DNA of 20,311 nucleotides, from the NCBI GenBank assembly GCA_905215595.1, contig CAJMQZ010000030.1:1-20311 (forward strand), written 5' to 3'. Each line of letters opens with the position of its first letter. Positions within the stretch are counted from its first letter, which is position 1. The position numbers and the translations under genes are program-made. The notes under the pieces are model-generated. The model had not been told where the DNA came from, did not search any database, and was given only the letters and a program-made list of their open reading frames with translations. Source of the DNA: an uncultured bacterium (GTDB lineage: Bacteria > Bacillota > Clostridia > Oscillospirales > Ruminococcaceae). Positions 1-7,244 of the stretch are shown here, piece after piece.

Positions 1-543
1 CTTTGCGCTGTACTCCTTGGCCATCATGATGATCTCCTTGTTGGCGATGGTGTTCGCCAGTGAGGTGTCCTTGACAAGGGTGATGATCTCGTTGCCCATG
101 GGCGGCAGGATGCGCTTGACCACCTGCAAAAGAGTGACCTTAAAAAAGATCTGCGTGCGGGTCATGCCCAGCACCTGCCCGGCCTCGGTCTGCCCTTTAG
201 GCACCGCCTCGATGCCGCCGCGGTAGATCTCCGAAAAATAGCAGGCGTAGTTGATGGCAAAGGCCACCACCGCCGCCACCATGCGCCCGCCGGAGCCGGA
301 GGGCCACGGGTTATTCATGCCCAGCAGACCGGGGCCCAGATAAATGACGATGATCTGCAGCATCAGCGGAGTACCGCGGATGACCCAGACAAAGGTCTTT
401 ACCGCACCGGAAAGCAGCCTGCACCGGCTCATGGAACCAAAGGCCACCACCAGTCCCAGCGGCAGCGCAAACAGCAGCGTAAGGGCAAACAGCTCACAGT
501 TGAGCAGGAACGCGCCGGAAAGGCGCCCAAGGATCACAGACAC
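1..543 (-). CDS. Polar amino-acid ABC transporter permease (3' end outside window)
   Basis: This is the inner-membrane permease subunit (HisM/GlnP-type, BPD_transp_1 family) of an amino-acid importer. The 181 visible residues have the family layout: N-terminal hydrophobic segments, then VIRGTPLMLQ, which is the classic 'RGTPLL.Q' motif of polar amino-acid permeases. The cytoplasmic EAA-type loop follows (EAVPKGQTEAGQVLGMT), then VKRILPPMGNEIITLVKDTSL. The C-terminus lies beyond base 1. A GTG start at 543 is chosen because an in-frame TAA lies a short way upstream and GATGGG sits 9 nt before it; a second in-frame GTG at 537 is possible. It starts 38 nt after the binding-protein gene, so the two are co-transcribed. 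The ATPase gene is presumably just outside the window. Confidence 0.9.
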   Translation of the reverse strand, partial: MSVILGRLSGAFLLNCELFALTLLFALPLGLVVAFGSMSRCRLLSGAVKTFVWVIRGTPLMLQIIVIYLGPGLLGMNNPWPSGSGGRMVAAVVAFAINYACYFSEIYRGGIEAVPKGQTEAGQVLGMTRTQIFFKVTLLQVVKRILPPMGNEIITLVKDTSLANTIANKEIIMMAKEYSAK

Positions 544-581
544 AAAAACACACCCATCTATCGTTTTGTTTTACGCCCGGC

Positions 582-1424
582 TCAGTCGGCCAGCGCCAGC
601 TCGTACTTCTCGGCCAGCGCCTGCATGGTGCCGTCAGCCTTCAGCTCGTCAAAGGCGGCATCCACTGCGGCGGCGGCATCGCTGCCTTTGCGGAAGGCCA
701 CGCCGTATTCCTCGGCATTCAGTTCGTCCACGATCTTCAGACCGGCGTAGTCGGTGCCTTCCCCGATCATGGCGTTGGCAAGGGTCAAATCCAGCACAGC
801 GGCATCTGCCGTACCGGCAGCTACTTCCATCAGGCAGTCGGTCTGCACGCTCTTGGAAACGTAGTCTGCCTTGGCAAGGTTCTCATCGCCCTGAATGGCA
901 GCCTCACCGGCAGAACCAGCCTCGGCCACCACGGTCTTACCGGCAAGGTCGGCGGTGGAGGTGTAGGCGGTACCCTCCTTGACCACCACGACCTGTGCGT
1001 TCTTGGCGTAAGCCTTGGTGGTAGCGGTGTTGGCCATGATATCCTCGGTCAGGGTCATGCCGTTCCAGATGCAGTCGATGCTCTTGGCGTCCAGCTCCAC
1101 CACCTTGGTGTCCCAGTTGATCTCCACGAACTCCGGCTCTACGCCCAGCTTTGCGCACACAGCAGTGGCAAGCTCGGTATCAAAGCCGGTAAAGTTGCCG
1201 TCGGCGTCGGTGTAGTTCATGGGCTCGTACACGGTGTAGCCGATGGCCATTTTGCCCTTGCCCTTGATGTAATCCAGATCGCTGCCCGTTGCGGAAGAAG
1301 CCGAACCGGCTGCACTGCCGGAAGCAGATGCCGCCGCAGAGGTGGATGCACCGCCGCCGCAGGCTGCAAGGCTCAGTGCCAGAGCACCGGTCAGAAATGC
1401 ACTTGCAATACGCTTGAGTTTCAT
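582..1424 (-). CDS. Amino-acid ABC transporter substrate-binding lipoprotein
   Basis: This extracellular solute-binding protein (SBP_bac_3 family, 280 aa) captures a polar amino acid, or possibly cystine, and delivers it to the permease encoded next. A lipoprotein signal peptide ends in the lipobox LAAC with Cys22 as the lipidation site, followed by a Gly/Ala/Ser-rich linker to about residue 48. The mature domain begins LDYIKGKGKMAIGYTVYEPMNY and includes the family signature GFDTELATAVCAKLGVEPEFVEINWD. The length is normal. GGAGG lies 8 nt before the ATG. The 5' leader contains a hairpin at 1443-1459 (GGGACG/CGTCCC) right before the ribosome site and a palindrome further upstream. Substrate identity cannot be read from sequence alone. 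Confidence 0.93.
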   Translation of the reverse strand: MKLKRIASAFLTGALALSLAACGGGASTSAAASASGSAAGSASSATGSDLDYIKGKGKMAIGYTVYEPMNYTDADGNFTGFDTELATAVCAKLGVEPEFVEINWDTKVVELDAKSIDCIWNGMTLTEDIMANTATTKAYAKNAQVVVVKEGTAYTSTADLAGKTVVAEAGSAGEAAIQGDENLAKADYVSKSVQTDCLMEVAAGTADAAVLDLTLANAMIGEGTDYAGLKIVDELNAEEYGVAFRKGSDAAAAVDAAFDELKADGTMQALAEKYELALAD

Positions 1425-1480
1425 ATCTTTTTCCTCCCATAGGGGACGTTCTGCGTCCCGCTCCCCTCTTGATTTACCAT

Positions 1481-1502
1481 TTTACCGTGCTAAAGCGGTA
1501 AA
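1481..1502. promoter_or_regulatory. Palindrome upstream of the transporter operon (possible operator)
   Basis: Perfect inverted repeat TTTACCG (1481-1487), 8-nt spacer, CGGTAAA (1496-1502), about 60 nt upstream of the binding-protein start. It lies where the operon promoter is expected, near the minus-strand hexamer TAAAAT. No convincing -35 is seen. An operator for an amino-acid-responsive regulator is an inference from symmetry and position. Confidence 0.35.
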
Positions 1503-1615
1503 CTGTGGTTATAGAATAGCGCGTTTGCCGCCGTTTTGCAAGAGGCAAACCCATTTTTTCGCACAATGCACTGCTTTGCCCCGCCCATAAGCCCGCTTTT
1601 TGTGGGAAAGTGTGC

Positions 1616-1738
1616 ATACCCCTTCCGGCTTTGCGCCTGAGAGGGCAGCTGCAAATACCCCTTCCGTCTGCTCACTGCGTTAGCGCCTGAGGGGGTATCT
1701 CCCGCAGCGCCGCCGCTTCCGTAGGAAGCAGGCGCTGC
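1616..1738. repeat. Structured intergenic repeat cluster
   Basis: The gap between the transporter operon and the lipoprotein gene (1425-1877) has no gene. It holds two imperfect repeats, each with ATACCCCTTCCG (1616-1627, 1655-1666) followed by GCGCCTGAG (1633-1641, 1683-1691). The second is closed by GGGGTAT (1692-1698), the inverse of its own start, so it can fold. Directly after it comes a long hairpin: GCAGCGCC (1704-1711) with GGCGCTGC (1731-1738), and inner GCTTCC/GGAAGC around a GTA loop. It looks like a REP-type palindromic element; its family is not recognised. Confidence 0.5.
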
Positions 1739-1775
1739 AAATGCCGTTTTCCTTCACGACCCCTCCCGTGAAAAT

Positions 1776-1811
1776 GAGACAGCGGAGCGTCCGCAGACGC
1801 TCCGCTATCTC
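1776..1811 (-). terminator. Intrinsic terminator of the lipoprotein gene
   Basis: Stem AGCGGAGCGTC (1781-1791) with GACGCTCCGCT (1796-1806), loop CGCA on the plus strand, extended by GAGA/TCTC. Read on the minus strand it is followed by ATTTTC. It lies about 70 nt after the stop at 1878. The loop-proximal sequence is shared with the terminator at 4644-4675. Confidence 0.75.
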
Positions 1812-1877
1812 GAAATTAAAAATAATTTTCCGCTGATCATGTCCAAAGCGCACGCGGCGGGCATTCCAAATCGTCCC

Positions 1878-2906
1878 CTACTGCTCCGCCATGGCCTTCA
1901 GCGCCGCCTTTTGCAGGTCGGTGACCGAGATGGTGCACAGCGCCTTCAGGTCGGCGTCCGTGCCGTCTGCGGAAATCTTGCCGATCTCCACGGCATTTTT
2001 GCCCTTCAGGTAGCCGCACCAGCCTGCGCTGTGCTCGTACCACTCCTTGCCCAAGGCGCTTGCGCTGCGCATCCCGTAGCGGTCACCCAGTTCATTTTTG
2101 GTGTACACCGGCTCCCGCGGGGCAGACACGGTGCCGTCCGCGCTGACGGTCAACTCCGGCTCGGTCATATCCCCGATGGCACTGGTCACCCGGGCATTCT
2201 CGTCCATGGTCACCACTGCCAGCGTGATTTTTGGCTGTACCTGCGCGTCCTTGTCATCTGTGCCCGCAAGCCCCTGCGGCATTTCGGCCACCTCTATGCC
2301 CAGTTTGACCGTATCACCCCGGGCAGCGCCCAGCACCTGTGCATTCTCGCAGGCGCGGACGACGGCATCCCGGTAGCGATCCACCGCGATGGTGCAGCCG
2401 GAGAGAAGGTCTGTGTCTGTGGGCTTGCCGTCCGCATCCGTTTTTAGTTTTTTCACCTCGTCCGGGGTCTTGCCCTCAAGCCAATCACCAAAGGCATCTG
2501 CCTGCTCTGCCCAGCCCTTTTTCAGGCCGGACACCTCTGCCAGTGGGTAGTCTTTCCCTTTCTGGCGCTTGGTGCGGGTATCGGTGGGGGTGGTCACCTT
2601 GCCGGTGCTGTCCGCACTGACCGAAAGCTCCAACTCGTCCAGTGTTACCCCGGCCAGCTTGCCGTCTGCATCCAGCAGCACGGCAGCCGCTACGGTGTGG
2701 ATGCTGCCCGCACGGTCTGTGCCGGTCGCCTCGGTCAGGACCCCCAGCCCGGTGCGCCACGCCGCGCCTTGCGCCGCGCTGCTGCCCGCAGAGGTGCTGC
2801 CGCTCACAGAACCGGAGCTGCTGCCGGAGTTTCCCCCGCCGCAGCCGGTCAATGTCAGTGCTGCCGCCAGCGTGCAGCACAAAAGCCAACGCGATGCCTG
2901 TTTCAT
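1878..2906 (-). CDS. Lipoprotein with a duplicated domain, function unknown
   Basis: A secreted, lipid-anchored protein of 342 aa. The signal peptide ends at LTGC (Cys22), followed by a Gly/Ser linker. The mature part is two homologous halves. Each has a beta-rich stretch with 'LDELELSVSADSTGKV' or 'EPELTVSADGTVSAP', then an aromatic helical stretch ('GLKKGWAEQADAFGDWLEGK' or 'ALGKEWYEHSAGWCGYLKGK'), then 'GCTIAVDRYRDAVVRA' or 'LCTISVTDLQKAALKA'. This resembles FMN-binding-like lipoproteins of clostridia, but I see no flavinylation motif, so function is left open. The start at 2906 is chosen for its signal peptide; an upstream ATG at 2939 would bury it. GGGAG lies about 14 nt upstream, a rather long spacing. 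It may be co-transcribed with the cardiolipin synthase gene 92 nt upstream. Confidence 0.8.
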   Translation of the reverse strand: MKQASRWLLCCTLAAALTLTGCGGGNSGSSSGSVSGSTSAGSSAAQGAAWRTGLGVLTEATGTDRAGSIHTVAAAVLLDADGKLAGVTLDELELSVSADSTGKVTTPTDTRTKRQKGKDYPLAEVSGLKKGWAEQADAFGDWLEGKTPDEVKKLKTDADGKPTDTDLLSGCTIAVDRYRDAVVRACENAQVLGAARGDTVKLGIEVAEMPQGLAGTDDKDAQVQPKITLAVVTMDENARVTSAIGDMTEPELTVSADGTVSAPREPVYTKNELGDRYGMRSASALGKEWYEHSAGWCGYLKGKNAVEIGKISADGTDADLKALCTISVTDLQKAALKAMAEQ

Positions 2907-2998
2907 ATCGTTACATACGCTCCCTTTCCGTGCCTGCATTGCAGACGCAGGCTTTGGAGCCAGTATGCCCCGCCGCGCGGGATTTTATGAGCAGATGC

Positions 2999-4528
2999 TT
3001 ACATTAAAGGACTGAGCAGCCGCAGCACGCTGTCCAGTACCGTACCGGCCAGCCCGGTGCGACAGTCCGCGCACTGCACCTCCCGGCACTGGGGCAGGGT
3101 GCGGCGCACATCGTCCCGCAAGGCCAGCACCTGACTGTTTTGCAGCAGCAGCACCCCGCACTCGAAGTGCAGAAACATACTGCGGTAATCCATATTGATG
3201 CTGCCCACCACCGCCGCGCGGTCATCGCTGACGCAGCACTTGGCGTGGAGGAAACCCGGGGTGTACTCGTAAATGCGCACCCCCGCCCGCAACAGGGGCA
3301 GATAGTACGAGCGGCTCAGCCGGAACACCAGCTTTTTGTCCGGGATGCCCGGCAGCACCAGCCGCACATCCACCCCGCGCTTGGCGGCGTTACGCAGCGC
3401 GTCCAGCATTTCCTCGCCAATGGCGAGATAGGGCGTATAAAAATAAACGTACTGCTGTGATTGTGCCAGAATATCCAGATAGACCGTTTCTGCCACCGGC
3501 TCCTCGTCCAGCGGGCTGTCCGCGTAGGGCTGCACAACTCCATCGCTGGCGGGCAGCACCGCAAGCTGCGGGCGAAAGGCGCTGTAATCCTGCTCAAAGG
3601 GACGGAAGGCGTTCCAGAAATCCAGAAACATCACGGTAAAATTCCACACCGCAGCGCCCTCGATACGCAGGCCCGCGTCCTTCCAGTAGCCGAAGCGGGT
3701 GATCGCGTTGATATATTCGTCCGCCAGATTGATGCCGCCGGTGTAGGCTACTTTTCCGTCTATCACCACGATCTTGCGGTGGTCGCGGTGGTTCATCACC
3801 AGCGAGAGCAGCGGCACCACCGGGTTAAAGGGGATGCAGCGGATATGCGCCCGCTCCATGCGCACCACAAAGTCCTTGGGCAGACCCAGCAGGCTGCCGA
3901 AGTCATCGTAGATCAGCCGCACGTCCACCCCTTGTACCGCTTTGCGCCGCAGAATATCCTCCACGCCCTGCCACATCTTGCCCTGACTGACGATGAAAAA
4001 CTCCAGAAAGATGCTCTTTTCCGCCTTTTCAAGGTCGGCCAGCAATGCCGGATACATGGCTTCGCCGCAGGAAAAATACCGGGCGGTGGTGTTCTGCCAT
4101 GCGGGATAGCAGCCGTACTGGGTCAGGTAGCGGCTCACGCCCCGGTTTTCATCGCACAGCCCGGCGGTCTGCCCGGGCCGCTGGGCGCGGTCTGCCCGGT
4201 GTGCCTGCTCCACTGCCTGCATTTTGCTGCGCAGACGGCGGGAGGGGCGCTTGTTGCCAAAGGCCAGATACAGTGCCCCGCCCAGCAGCGGAAGCAGCCC
4301 GATGAGGGCGATCCAGCCCACCTTATAGGCGCTGTTTTCGTCTTTGCGCACCAGATACAGAATGATGAGCAGGCTTAGCCCGTTGAGCACCCCTGTGACC
4401 CACACCCGCGCCGTACCGGTGGTGAGGGCAAAAAACACCCACGCCAGCCATGCAAGCTGCAGCGCTACCAGCACCACCGTGACCGTGATGCGGTTGAAAA
4501 ATTTGACGATGGGCAGTCGGAACATCAT
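2999..4528 (-). CDS. cls: Cardiolipin synthase (phospholipase D family)
   Basis: This membrane enzyme condenses two phosphatidylglycerol molecules to cardiolipin and glycerol. At 509 aa it is full length for the bacterial family. Two or three N-terminal hydrophobic segments (about residues 12-62 and 70-90) are followed by a tandem pair of PLD domains. Both catalytic HxK(x4)D motifs are intact: His250-Lys252-Asp257 (HRKIVVID) and His428-Lys430-Asp435 (HAKCCVSD), each followed by the GG/GS-I-N element (YTGGINLADEY, VGSINMDYRS). GGGGGAG sits 5 nt before the ATG at 4528 and 8 nt before a second ATG at 4525, so either may be used. A consensus promoter lies at 4572-4600. Confidence 0.95.
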   Translation of the reverse strand: MMFRLPIVKFFNRITVTVVLVALQLAWLAWVFFALTTGTARVWVTGVLNGLSLLIILYLVRKDENSAYKVGWIALIGLLPLLGGALYLAFGNKRPSRRLRSKMQAVEQAHRADRAQRPGQTAGLCDENRGVSRYLTQYGCYPAWQNTTARYFSCGEAMYPALLADLEKAEKSIFLEFFIVSQGKMWQGVEDILRRKAVQGVDVRLIYDDFGSLLGLPKDFVVRMERAHIRCIPFNPVVPLLSLVMNHRDHRKIVVIDGKVAYTGGINLADEYINAITRFGYWKDAGLRIEGAAVWNFTVMFLDFWNAFRPFEQDYSAFRPQLAVLPASDGVVQPYADSPLDEEPVAETVYLDILAQSQQYVYFYTPYLAIGEEMLDALRNAAKRGVDVRLVLPGIPDKKLVFRLSRSYYLPLLRAGVRIYEYTPGFLHAKCCVSDDRAAVVGSINMDYRSMFLHFECGVLLLQNSQVLALRDDVRRTLPQCREVQCADCRTGLAGTVLDSVLRLLSPLM

Positions 4529-4571
4529 ACCATCTCCCCCTTTCCATGTTATCCCACTTTATATATAGGTA

Positions 4572-4600
4572 AGTATAGCGCGTTTTTTCACCCTTTGCAA
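4572..4600 (-). promoter_or_regulatory. Sigma-A promoter of cls
   Basis: Minus-strand -35 TTGCAA (4595-4600), 17-nt spacer, -10 TATACT (4572-4577). It lies about 45 nt upstream of the cls start. Confidence 0.8.
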
Positions 4601-4635
4601 GTTTTTGGTGTCAGGTACACCGGAATTATCCCTCA

Positions 4636-4675
4636 TAAAAAAGTTCACCGGAGCGTCCGCAGATGCCCCGGTGAA
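4636..4675 (-). terminator. Intrinsic terminator of degV
   Basis: Arms 4644-4657 and 4662-4675 pair over 14 positions with one mismatch and one wobble around a 4-nt loop. On the minus strand a run of six T follows immediately. It lies 27 nt after the degV stop codon. Confidence 0.88.
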
Positions 4676-4702
4676 TCGAAATCATAGTATCATATTTTCC
4701 GC

Positions 4703-5551
4703 TCAGACGGTGGGTGCTTCGTTATCCTCGTAGCCCACCATCAGGCCGCCGTACTCCGCGTAGTAGCTGCACAGAGCGCCGCAGCTGCCTACCTCCACCT
4801 TGGCCTCCGGGAACACCGCATGGACCATGTGCTTCAGCCGCTCCGCAGCGGCAGCGTTGCAGCAGTGGTCGATGTGCACCCGGCCGTTGGTCAGTCCGTG
4901 CGCCTTCATTTCCAGCACCATGCGCTCCAGCGCGCCGTGCTCGCCGCGGGTCTTGCACAGAACCTCCAGATCACCGGCATCGCTGGCCTGCCCGATGACC
5001 CGGATGCCCAGCATCCGCGCCACAGCAGCCACAGCGGGCTTCACGCGGCCATTGCGTGCAAGGTTTGCCAGAGATTCCAGTGCAAACAGCAGATGAGTGT
5101 GCTCGTGATACGCCCGGATCTCCTCGCACACGGTATCAAAGGGCTTGCCTGCCTTGATCAGCGCCGCCAGACGCTCCACCAGCAGCCGGGACTCCGCACC
5201 AGTAGACAGGCTGTCCAGCACAAAGACCCGCGCGCCCTCGTGGCTCTGCTCGTACTCCTCGCCTGCCAGCAGTGCAGCGTTATAGGCACCGGACAGCGTA
5301 CCGGTAATGGTTACAACATACACCTCGTCTGCGCCCTCGTAGGCGGTGAGCCAGTCCGAGATATTGGGGCAAGAGGTGCTGGTGCGGCCCTTATAGGTGC
5401 GCAGCATCTCGGCCAGCGCGGGAGCATCCACCTCTGCGGTATCCACATACTCCTGCTCGTCAGTCAGGATCTTCAGCGGCACACAGGCAAAACCCACATC
5501 GGGGAGCGCGTACACATTTGCAGAGGAATCTACAACGATTTTGCTTTTCAT
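4703..5551 (-). CDS. DegV family fatty-acid-binding protein
   Basis: DegV/FakB-type proteins hold a single fatty acid and present it to the FakA kinase for phosphorylation and entry into phospholipid synthesis. The 282-aa protein has the family N-terminus KIVVDSSAN, the fatty-acid-contacting loop TSTSCPNISDWLTAY (about residues 57-71) and VVTITGTLSGAYNAALLA. Length is normal. The start at 5551 is chosen over a longer upstream extension because GGAG sits 6 nt before it and the promoter lies between the two. It is transcribed alone, divergently from the DUF1836 gene. A fakA gene is not in the window, so the FakB role is from family knowledge only. Confidence 0.92.
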   Translation of the reverse strand: MKSKIVVDSSANVYALPDVGFACVPLKILTDEQEYVDTAEVDAPALAEMLRTYKGRTSTSCPNISDWLTAYEGADEVYVVTITGTLSGAYNAALLAGEEYEQSHEGARVFVLDSLSTGAESRLLVERLAALIKAGKPFDTVCEEIRAYHEHTHLLFALESLANLARNGRVKPAVAAVARMLGIRVIGQASDAGDLEVLCKTRGEHGALERMVLEMKAHGLTNGRVHIDHCCNAAAAERLKHMVHAVFPEAKVEVGSCGALCSYYAEYGGLMVGYEDNEAPTV

Positions 5552-5605
5552 ATTTTTCTCCATTTTCAAGCGGCGCACGCCGCAGTCATTCCTTTGTCCG
5601 TGACC

Positions 5606-5634
5606 ATCATAGCAGTTTTTCAAAACCCTGTCAA
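5606..5634 (-). promoter_or_regulatory. Sigma-A promoter of degV
   Basis: Minus-strand -35 TTGACA (5629-5634), 17-nt spacer, -10 TATGAT (5606-5611), about 55 nt upstream of the degV start. Confidence 0.85.
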
Positions 5635-5673
5635 CTGTTTCCTTAAATTCTTTTACAAAGTTTTTGCAGACCG

Positions 5674-5702
5674 TTGACCAATTTTCCAAAATGCGGTATA
5701 CT
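5674..5702 (+). promoter_or_regulatory. Sigma-A promoter of the DUF1836 gene
   Basis: -35 TTGACC (5674-5679), 17-nt spacer, -10 TATACT (5697-5702). It is back to back with the degV promoter, leaving about 39 bp between the two -35 boxes. The roughly 100-nt leader contains a small hairpin (CCTGC/GCAGG, 5766-5786) and a 9-codon reading frame at 5790 whose stop lies just past the main ATG. Confidence 0.85.
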
Positions 5703-5808
5703 ATTTCACAGACAGAAGTGCTTTTGCGGAAAGCAATTGCCCTGCCTTTGCACAAAAACAACGTTCCTGCTTGCAAAAAGTGCAGGAGCATGAACGGAAC
5801 AAGATACT

Positions 5809-6351
5809 ATGAAAGCTGAAACCAAACTCCGCGTTGCGGCGTGTGCTGCGGGCTTTGCCCTGCCCCGGTACAACGATCTCCCCTCGGTAGGGCTGTATCT
5901 GGACCAGACGGTGCAGTTCGTCAACGGCTATTTCCGCAGCTTCTGCGGGGTAGAGCTGACCCCTTCTATGGTAAGCAACTACGTCAAAAAAGGGGTGGTG
6001 GATCACCCCATCCGCAAAAAATACACCCGGGACCAGATTGCATCCCTGATGTACATTGCAGTCTCCAAAACGGTGCTCTCGATTGAAAACATCGACACCC
6101 TGTTCAAAATGCAGCGGGAGCACTGCTCCGCCGGGACAGCCTACGATATCTTCTGCGAGGAACTGGAGACCAGTCTTTCTGTGGTGTTCGGCGGCAAGGC
6201 AGCCCAGCCGGAGACTACGCTCAACGACGAGCGTCTGCTGCTGCGCAGCACCATTTTTGCAGCGGTCAACAAAATATATCTGGACTGCTGCTTCGATGCC
6301 TTGCGGCAGGAGCAGGCTCTGTGGTCGGATATCCTACCGGATCTGGCGTAA
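5809..6351 (+). CDS. DUF1836 domain protein, likely DNA-binding
   Basis: 180 aa, matching the DUF1836 family by overall pattern. An N-terminal helical part carries LPRYNDLPSVGLYLDQTVQFVN. A MerR-like winged-helix segment follows (LTPSMVSNYVKKGVVDHPIRKKYTRDQIASLMYI, about residues 47-80). The C-terminal helical domain contains LSIENIDTLFK. Members are thought to be regulators, but none of that is shown here. The ribosome site is weak: AGGAG lies 20 nt upstream and abuts a different ATG (5790) that opens a short upstream frame, so translation may be coupled to that peptide. It ends 24 nt before the terminator that also bounds the integrated element. Confidence 0.85.
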   Translation: MKAETKLRVAACAAGFALPRYNDLPSVGLYLDQTVQFVNGYFRSFCGVELTPSMVSNYVKKGVVDHPIRKKYTRDQIASLMYIAVSKTVLSIENIDTLFKMQREHCSAGTAYDIFCEELETSLSVVFGGKAAQPETTLNDERLLLRSTIFAAVNKIYLDCCFDALRQEQALWSDILPDLA

Positions 6352-6375
6352 CAATACAACATCGCTCCATATAGC

Positions 6376-6413
6376 AAAAGCCACCCAAAAACTTACGTTT
6401 TCAGGTGGCTTTT
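6376..6413. terminator. Bidirectional terminator at the element's left edge
   Basis: Stem AAAAGCCACC (6376-6385) with GGTGGCTTTT (6404-6413), with nested AAAAC/GTTTT in the loop. On the plus strand it ends the DUF1836 gene with a run of T. On the minus strand it also ends in TTTTGC. In the reconstructed empty site its minus-strand form would lie a few bases after the tmRNA CCA, so it was probably also the original ssrA terminator. Confidence 0.88.
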
Positions 6414-6416
6414 TTA

Positions 6417-6450
6417 TTGGTGGACGAACCGCAACGCCAGACGAACCCCC
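6417..6450. other. Left attachment site (attL)
   Basis: Core TTGGTGGA (6417-6424), then the element half-site: CG, AACCGCAACGC (6427-6437), a 5-nt gap and GAACCCCC (6443-6450). The bases to the left are host DNA (terminator tail). The half-site is the inverse of that at the right end. Confidence 0.85.
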
Positions 6451-6617
6451 GCGTTGAGATTTCTCCTTACAGCGTTGTTTTCATCATCCCGCTTCCCGGA
6501 AAACTGGTTCGCCGATAAAATCCGCCCGCCGTTTCACGCAATATAATTTGCTTCTACGTTCTTTATTTTCATTCTTTCGGACAGAGGTTTATATTCCGTC
6601 ACCTCCACAGACAACAA
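6425..6617 (+). other. Element left end; cryptic alternative 3' end of the integrase frame
   Basis: No independent gene is seen here. When this end is joined to the right end in a circle, the integrase frame continues from the core through 6417 to a TAA at 6516-6518. It adds 33 residues beginning LVDEPQRQTNPRVEISPYSV and ending GKLVRR, in place of the 16 residues used in the integrated form. The remaining bases to 6617 show nothing recognisable. Confidence 0.6.
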
Positions 6618-6663
6618 AAAATCCCCCGCCAGCTTTCCTTTCGGATTGCCAGCGGGGGATTTT
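6618..6663 (-). terminator. Terminator of the element's left minus-strand genes
   Basis: Stem AAATCCCCCGC (to 6629) with GCGGGGGATTT (from 6652), followed on the minus strand by TTTTTTG. It overlaps the end of the small gene at 6667 by only a few bases of spacing. Confidence 0.85.
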
Positions 6664-6666
6664 CAA

Positions 6667-6933
6667 TTATGCAGTTTTAATGCACCGATTCGTCAACTTG
6701 CCGTACACGTCCTCGTACAGTTCCTGCTTGTCGCCGTTGTAGGTGTACTCGGCATAGATGCCGTCGCCGGAAACGGTGGTGGACAGCAGAGCCTTATAGT
6801 TCTGCAACGTCTTACAGACCCAGACCACAAAGACGTTCTCAAGCGTGATCTTGGTTTCATTGTGGCTATTGTACCACTGCACCAGCGCGTTCTTGCAGAC
6901 ACTCTCGTATTCTGCCATGCCAGTAATAACCAT
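6667..6933 (-). CDS. Small phage protein, DUF6275-like
   Basis: 88 aa. The pattern C-(x)-NALVQWYNSHNE, then VFVVWVCKTLQNYKALLSTT, then DGIYAEYTYNGDKQELYEDVYGK, matches the small DUF6275 family found in Firmicutes prophages near tail or lysis genes. No catalytic motif is visible and the function is unknown. A ribosome site AAAGGA lies about 10 nt before the ATG at 6933; an internal ATG at 6918 is possible. It is the last gene of the left minus-strand group, right before the terminator. Confidence 0.75.
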   Translation of the reverse strand: MVITGMAEYESVCKNALVQWYNSHNETKITLENVFVVWVCKTLQNYKALLSTTVSGDGIYAEYTYNGDKQELYEDVYGKLTNRCIKTA

Positions 6934-6950
6934 GTGTGTTCCGTCCTTTC

Positions 6951-7244
6951 TTATTCCTCCCGGATTGGGAGTGCCTTTGCTCTGGTATACAATTCCGTAC
7001 CAGTTCCATTTCCGCCCAAGGCGTGATAGCTCTTGTACAGGTACTCAATGTTTTTCAGACCGGGCAGGTCGATGTGTCCGATCTCGATGTAGTGAGTGCA
7101 GGCTTGGTATAGTCTGTCGTGCAGGATTGCCAGCAGGCCGTCCTTGATTGCCTTGTTCTCTTCCTTTTGCGCCTTGATCTTCTTGGAAAGGCTACGGTAT
7201 GCTGCGGTCAGGCCGCCCGCCACGATGCCGAAAACCCATTGCAT
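6951..7244 (-). CDS. Small membrane-anchored phage protein (holin-like region)
   Basis: 97 aa. A short N-terminal hydrophobic segment (about residues 1-16, QWVFGIVAGGLTAAYRSL) is followed by a charged stretch. The conserved block GLLAILHDRLYQACTHYIEIG and the motif YHALGGNGTGTELY come next. Proteins of this layout occur beside holins in Firmicutes prophages; exact function is unknown. The ATG at 7244 has no clear ribosome site and lies at the point where the reverse transcriptase frame is cut. The natural N-terminus may therefore have been lost in the same deletion. Confidence 0.65.
   Translation of the reverse strand: MQWVFGIVAGGLTAAYRSLSKKIKAQKEENKAIKDGLLAILHDRLYQACTHYIEIGHIDLPGLKNIEYLYKSYHALGGNGTGTELYTRAKALPIREE

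Noticed and set aside
344..982. Plus-strand frame of 212 codons
   Set aside because: Antisense across the permease and binding-protein genes; Arg/Pro-rich shadow text.
2932..2952. GCCTGC/GCAGGC hairpin as terminator of cls
   Set aside because: No T run follows on the minus strand; readthrough into the lipoprotein gene is more likely.
3461..4378. Plus-strand frame of 305 codons
   Set aside because: Antisense of cardiolipin synthase with no family pattern or ribosome site.
6418..6460. tRNA-like 3' end (GGTTCG...CCACCA on the minus strand)
   Set aside because: No cloverleaf can be built upstream; the resemblance comes from the attP arm next to the tmRNA CCA core.
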